Assembly: GCA_036676295.1 (NCBI GenBank)
Contig: JAKFDE010000027.1
Coordinates: 338,955 to 402,954 of the forward strand
Source: UBA4416 sp036676295
GTDB lineage: Bacteria; Bacteroidota; Bacteroidia; B-17B0; Aurantibacillaceae
Length of the DNA: 64,000 nt
Direction of reading: 5' to 3'
In this document: positions 60,756 to 64,000 of the stretch, one piece after another
Layout: every line of letters begins with the position of its first letter
Position numbering within the stretch: the first letter of the stretch is position 1
Position numbers and translations under genes: made by a program
The notes under the pieces: model-generated
Databases searched by the model: none
Told to the model about the DNA's origin: nothing
Seen by the model: the letters and a program-made list of their open reading frames with translations, nothing else

Positions 60756-61913
60756 TTAAAATAAATCTCCATCCTCAATTAAATCAAGTACTTCATTCGG
60801 TTTTACATTGTTAATAATTTCATTTTTTGCCGGTATTTGAGTATTCCCTTTATTGATGTTATCCACATCTTTATTGTTTAGATCCTGCACATCGTACATG
60901 TTATAATTATTATAGATCGATTTTGCTTTGCCGAATTTGAATACTAATCCAAAATTCAAATACACAGAATTGGCAATACGCTCTTTGTAAAACGAATTAT
61001 AAACACCGCTATTTTTTTTATTGAATGTTTCTGAATAAAAACCAATGTAATTTTGTGTAGTAAAGCCGCCACTTAAATAAAAATTAAAATAATTACTTGG
61101 TAATATATCCACACGCAAACCACTTAAAAACTCATATCTGCCAAAATTCAGCTTTTTATCATTATTCAAATAATAAATGGTATCAGTGTTTGCAAAAGTG
61201 TAAACGCCTCCTTGAGGTTTGGTATATAAACTTGTCTTTACATATCTTCCAATCGGAACATTAAAACTGATACTTCTAGGAAATTGCACGCTAAAGTTTA
61301 CTCCATCCAATTTTCCTACTCTTAAGCCTATATAAGGTAAATGGTAACGATTGCCCAAAACAAACGAGCGTGTGTACCCCAACCTGAAACTAAAATACTT
61401 ATTTACCGTGCAATTATATAATAAAGTGGTAGCAAACCGCGATTGTCTTGTATATCTGTAACCATTGTCTTTTGTTCTAAAGGGTGCAAACTCAGCATAA
61501 AAAATACTTCGTTTACCTGTATTATAAATTGCTCTTATGCCAATGGTAGTTTTGCTTAAATGGTGAGTTGAAATTCCTTCAAACCTTGGAATTACGGAAA
61601 CATAACTACCCGCTAACAATAAATGGAAATTTGAAATTTGAGTACTATCTTTCCTGTAAAAATCTTTTGTAAATAAAGGCGTATTAAACCCGAAAGCAAA
61701 CTGATTAACCTGATAGTTATTTAGTTTCTCTGACACAAAGTTTTTTTGATTTAGATCACGCTTTCCTGTACTGTAAAAATCAAGATTAAAACTTGTTTTA
61801 AAATAGTGTTTTGGCAATTTGCCAACTTTTAAACTATCATCTTTAACTGCCGAAAGCCTTGAAGATAATACCACAAAGCTTACAGCTAAAACTATATTTT
61901 TATGTATTTGCAT
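60756..61913 (-). CDS. Predicted outer-membrane beta-barrel protein, 385 aa
   Basis: Signal peptide (residues 1-22; IVLAVSFVVLSSRLSA). The mature part consists of many amphipathic beta strands (QFAFGFNTPLFTKDFY, FHLLLAGSYVSVIPRF, FSFRLGYTRSFVLGN, LNFGLVFKFG), fitting a 12-16 strand barrel. The C-terminal about 60 residues (after GLVFKFGKAKSIYNNYNMYD) are Asn/Asp-rich and likely disordered. No family assigned. Gene starts on the last base of the Spy-like gene (one-base overlap), so it belongs to the ECF sigma operon. It could be the sensed or protective envelope component. Confidence 0.75.
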   Translation of the reverse strand: MQIHKNIVLAVSFVVLSSRLSAVKDDSLKVGKLPKHYFKTSFNLDFYSTGKRDLNQKNFVSEKLNNYQVNQFAFGFNTPLFTKDFYRKDSTQISNFHLLLAGSYVSVIPRFEGISTHHLSKTTIGIRAIYNTGKRSIFYAEFAPFRTKDNGYRYTRQSRFATTLLYNCTVNKYFSFRLGYTRSFVLGNRYHLPYIGLRVGKLDGVNFSVQFPRSISFNVPIGRYVKTSLYTKPQGGVYTFANTDTIYYLNNDKKLNFGRYEFLSGLRVDILPSNYFNFYLSGGFTTQNYIGFYSETFNKKNSGVYNSFYKERIANSVYLNFGLVFKFGKAKSIYNNYNMYDVQDLNNKDVDNINKGNTQIPAKNEIINNVKPNEVLDLIEDGDLF

Positions 61914-62356
61914 TACTCCGGAGAATTACCTTTAATATTTTTAATCAATTCTTTTTTAAAATCTTCTTCTGCTTTTCTTAGTAAAGCCACTTTTTTAACA
62001 GGCATTGCTTTTTTAAATTTTTCATAATACTCTTTATACAATTCAAATTCTTTTTGTTTTAAAGTGAATTCTGCTGTCAAATACATTTCTGCGTCTTTAT
62101 CTGTTTTAACTGAAAAATCCGAATTAGGGCCATATTGTTTTCTGAAAGTCTTTCTATTCAAGTCCAATTTATCATTATACTCATTATACAATGGCCAAAA
62201 TAATTGTGCTTCTTGAGTTGTCAAATTAACTTTCTGGCTAATAAATGAAACTCTTAAAGCTTCAATTTTATCTCGTTTAGTCCCAGGTTGAGCCGCAACA
62301 GTAATTACCGTTAGCCAAAACACCAAAACATATAAATATTTAGTAAATGTTTTCAT
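61913..62356 (-). CDS. Spy/CpxP-like periplasmic protein in the ECF operon
   Basis: Signal peptide (residues 1-22, ending AAQ), then a basic helical protein of about 125 residues: GTKRDKIEALRVSFISQKVNLTTQEAQLFWPLYNEYNDKL followed by a second helix pair rich in Lys/Phe. The L(T/S)xxEAQxFWPxY motif is shared with small Bacteroidota proteins encoded beside ECF sigma genes, which resemble the envelope chaperone or metal-sensor family of Spy, CpxP and CnrX. Here it would sense or buffer envelope stress (inference). Start and stop overlap neighbours by one base on both sides. Confidence 0.75.
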   Translation of the reverse strand: MKTFTKYLYVLVFWLTVITVAAQPGTKRDKIEALRVSFISQKVNLTTQEAQLFWPLYNEYNDKLDLNRKTFRKQYGPNSDFSVKTDKDAEMYLTAEFTLKQKEFELYKEYYEKFKKAMPVKKVALLRKAEEDFKKELIKNIKGNSPE

Positions 62357-63180
62357 TATTGTAATTCTTCTAATAATTGGTCAGTATTGATATTATTTAA
62401 AATAAATTCTTGTTGTAATGTATCAGTCAATGATGTTTCAGCCTTTAGCTGTTTATCTAGCGATTTTACATTAACTAGATCCATTAATTGATCCTCATCA
62501 AAATTATTAACAGACTTGTCGTTCAATATCTCCTGTTTCTCTAAACAAGCCAGCGTTTGACAGTTATTAGTCATTAAACTATTCTTTGAATCTTGATAAA
62601 AATAAATAGATAAGCTAATAACAAGGGCTAAGCCAAATGAAAAAGCTATTTTTTTACCAAAAACAAAATCAAGAATTTTTTCAAACACAGATACTGACAA
62701 ATGTTTTTCAGAATAAATTCTTTCTTTAACTCTTAAGTGTAGATCTTCAAAATAATTATCAGATACGGCAAATGAATTCACTTTATCAAGAGCATAAAGC
62801 GTACTATAAGATTTTAATTCATCTGCCAATTCAATTTTAGCAACTAAAGAAACGTTTAATTCCCTAATATAATCAGTTTCAAGATCAGCAAAGTCAGGAG
62901 TTTTAATACTTTGGAGTTTTTGAAACGATACCAATTCTAACGCGTGTTCTAGAGCATTTTCTGATTTAGTAAAATAATCAACTGGTGTTTGAAAAGCATT
63001 TGTTTTTTGAATTGAAGACAACAAAGGGAATTCAGATAATTCATTTTCCAATTCCATTTTTTTCTTTAATTTATCTTCAAACGAAGCAAAATAATCTAAT
63101 GGCATACCAAACGGATTCTTTCCATTCTCATCAAATGGAAAATTTGGTTCATTATCAAAATTATGTTCGTTGTTTTTCAT
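62356..63180 (-). CDS. Probable anti-sigma factor, single-pass membrane protein, 274 aa
   Basis: One transmembrane segment (about 180-198, IAFSFGLALVISLSIYFY) separates a cytoplasmic part of about 175 residues from a periplasmic tail of about 75. The cytoplasmic part contains three repeats of a P/x-x-Y-F motif (FGMPLDYFASFEDKL, FQTPVDYFTKSENAL, FAVSDNYFEDLHLRV), about 35 to 100 residues apart. No zinc-binding anti-sigma motif (HxxxCxxC) is present. Location directly after the sigma gene (34-bp gap) and the membrane layout are the basis for the call; the repeats may be the sigma-binding elements. Unknown family to me. Confidence 0.65.
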   Translation of the reverse strand: MKNNEHNFDNEPNFPFDENGKNPFGMPLDYFASFEDKLKKKMELENELSEFPLLSSIQKTNAFQTPVDYFTKSENALEHALELVSFQKLQSIKTPDFADLETDYIRELNVSLVAKIELADELKSYSTLYALDKVNSFAVSDNYFEDLHLRVKERIYSEKHLSVSVFEKILDFVFGKKIAFSFGLALVISLSIYFYQDSKNSLMTNNCQTLACLEKQEILNDKSVNNFDEDQLMDLVNVKSLDKQLKAETSLTDTLQQEFILNNINTDQLLEELQ

Positions 63181-63214
63181 TCTTTTTAGTTTGACACTTT
63201 TTTATCGCTTAAGT

Positions 63215-63763
63215 TTAATTGTTTAATAATATTTCTTCAATTTTCTTAGCAGCTATATGATATGATGCCTTTAAAGCTCCAACTGATGTCTCTAACACTT
63301 CCGACATTTGCTCGTAGGGCATTTCATCATAATAACGCATATTAAATACGACGCGCTGTTTTTCAGGTAACGTTAAAATTGCTTTTTGTAATTTCAGTTG
63401 AATCTCGTCTCCTTTAAAAAAATCATCACTTTCCAATGATTTTGATAATTGATATTCTATAGGATGGATCGAAGTAGTGTTTAACTTTTGTTTTTGTTTT
63501 AAGAAAGTTAAAGATTCATTAGTTGCAATACGGTAAAGCCAGGTAAACAACTGCGCTTCTTCTTTAAAACCAGCTAAGCCTTTCCAAATTTTAATAAATG
63601 TATTTTGTAAAACATCATCCGTATCATCATGACAGATCACTATTTTACGAATATGCCAATATAATTTTTTTTGATATTTTTGAATTAAGTAATGCAACGC
63701 CATATTCTGTGATTTTTCATCACGATAAAAGGCTAAAATTTCTTCATCAGAATAATGTTGCAT
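63215..63763 (-). CDS. ECF-subfamily RNA polymerase sigma factor
   Basis: Sigma-70 family, 182 aa. Region 2 (about 22-95) with the core-binding and -10 recognition helices: YQKKLYWHIRKIVICHDDTDDVLQNTFIKIWKGLAGFKEEAQLFTWLYRIATNESL broken into these parts; region 4 (about 125-180) with LTLPEKQRVVFNMRYYDEMPYEQMSEVLETSVGALKASYHIA and its helix-turn-helix. It lacks region 1 and 3, as expected for ECF factors. First gene of a four-gene operon with a probable anti-sigma factor. The promoter motif upstream (63822-63849) recurs before the lipoprotein gene, suggesting it activates itself. Confidence 0.93.
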   Translation of the reverse strand: MQHYSDEEILAFYRDEKSQNMALHYLIQKYQKKLYWHIRKIVICHDDTDDVLQNTFIKIWKGLAGFKEEAQLFTWLYRIATNESLTFLKQKQKLNTTSIHPIEYQLSKSLESDDFFKGDEIQLKLQKAILTLPEKQRVVFNMRYYDEMPYEQMSEVLETSVGALKASYHIAAKKIEEILLNN

Positions 63764-63821
63764 ATAAACTCTAATTTAATCTTTTATTTAATACTATGTC
63801 TAATACCAGCAGTTAAGTGTT

Positions 63822-63849
63822 AGACTACTAAAAAATGAAAAGGTTTAAT
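63822..63849 (-). promoter_or_regulatory. ECF-type autoregulatory promoter motif of the sigma gene
   Basis: On the minus strand ATTAAACCTTTT, C, ATTTTTTAG, T, AGTCT. Same as 60712-60739 except two bases. It lies 58 bases upstream of the sigma ATG. Confidence 0.7.
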
Positions 63850-63879
63850 CGCTATTTAATTTTAATAAGAACTATTAAA

Positions 63880-63920
63880 AAGCACAAAACCCTCACTATT
63901 TACATAATGAGGGTTCTGAT
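63880..63920 (-). terminator. Terminator of the rRNA operon
   Basis: Stem AACCCTCA (63888-63895 on plus) / TGAGGGTT (63908-63915) followed on the minus strand by TTTTGTGCTTTTT. It lies just after the 5S rRNA 3' end. Confidence 0.8.
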
Positions 63921-63925
63921 TTAAA

Positions 63926-64000
63926 ATTGGCATCGACATACTCTCCCAGGTTTTAGACCAAGTACCATCTGCGCTGGTGGGCTTAACTTCTCTGTTCGGA
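63926..64000 (-). rRNA. rrf: 5S ribosomal RNA, 3' part (truncated by the window edge)
   Basis: On the minus strand the right edge reads CCGAACAGAGAAGTTAAGCC, CACCAGCGCAGATGGTACT and GGGAGAGTATGTCGATGCCA, the conserved 3' two-thirds of bacterial 5S rRNA. The 5' part and presumably 23S and 16S genes lie beyond the window. Confidence 0.95.

Noticed and set aside
1..64000. CRISPR array, prophage or integrative element
   Set aside because: No regularly spaced direct repeats, integrase, phage structural genes or tRNA-end duplication were seen.

Overview
The window is AT-rich chromosomal DNA of a free-living member of the Bacteroidota. Lineage signs are: a secreted protein with a type IX secretion (Por) C-terminal sorting domain; Y_Y_Y/propeller sensor proteins; Bacteroidota-only families (DUF2279, TlpA with DUF4369, the lipoproteins of the ECF operon); promoter-like TAnnTTTG (-7) and TTTG (-33) elements; and no clear Shine-Dalgarno sequences. 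The genus cannot be named from the sequence alone. Most of the window is core genome. There is no prophage, CRISPR array, integrase or recognisable insertion sequence.

Layout. 1-2189 holds the N-terminal part of a large propeller sensor, cut by the left edge. 2372-8322 holds metabolic and envelope genes: threonine aldolase, PAP2 phosphatase, PMT-type glycosyltransferase and fumarylacetoacetase. 8607-17586 is a signalling block: a pseudo-receiver, a STAS-like protein, a CHASE/multi-PAS/GAF histidine kinase in an operon with a single-domain response regulator and a REC-PAS-HisKA protein that lacks an ATPase domain, then a TPR-like protein and another receiver. 17763-19112 is a T9SS cargo protein.

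19411-24669 is the most interesting neighbourhood. A Crp/Fnr regulator, with a 49-codon partner gene, faces a fused GNAT-nitrilase gene and a fused trehalose-6-phosphate synthase/phosphatase gene. The 560 bp between them carries two near-identical FNR-type palindromes, a promoter-terminator pair that no protein gene explains (candidate small RNA) and a 36-codon membrane peptide. The nitrilase domain has Gly where the catalytic Cys should be.

24913-38893 mixes housekeeping genes (tRNA-Asp, lolA, aroE, an lpxD-like gene, an M23/LysM peptidase, ilvE, metK, recJ, yebC) with small repeats and two accessory items: an orphan protein with a Cys/His-rich nuclease-like N-terminus, and a GIY-YIG gene enclosed by 24-bp inverted repeats that supply its start and stop codons. 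38900-59748 is core: AddB-like nuclease, TolC plus periplasmic adaptor, tsaB, lipid kinase, DjlA-like chaperone, rpsA, apaG, TlpA, M1 peptidase and lpxH.

59820-63763 is an ECF sigma-factor operon with a probable anti-sigma factor, a Spy-like periplasmic protein, a predicted outer-membrane protein and a downstream lipoprotein gene. A 28-bp motif is shared by the sigma-gene promoter and the lipoprotein promoter, which suggests autoregulation. The right edge enters the 3' end of an rRNA operon (5S, minus strand).
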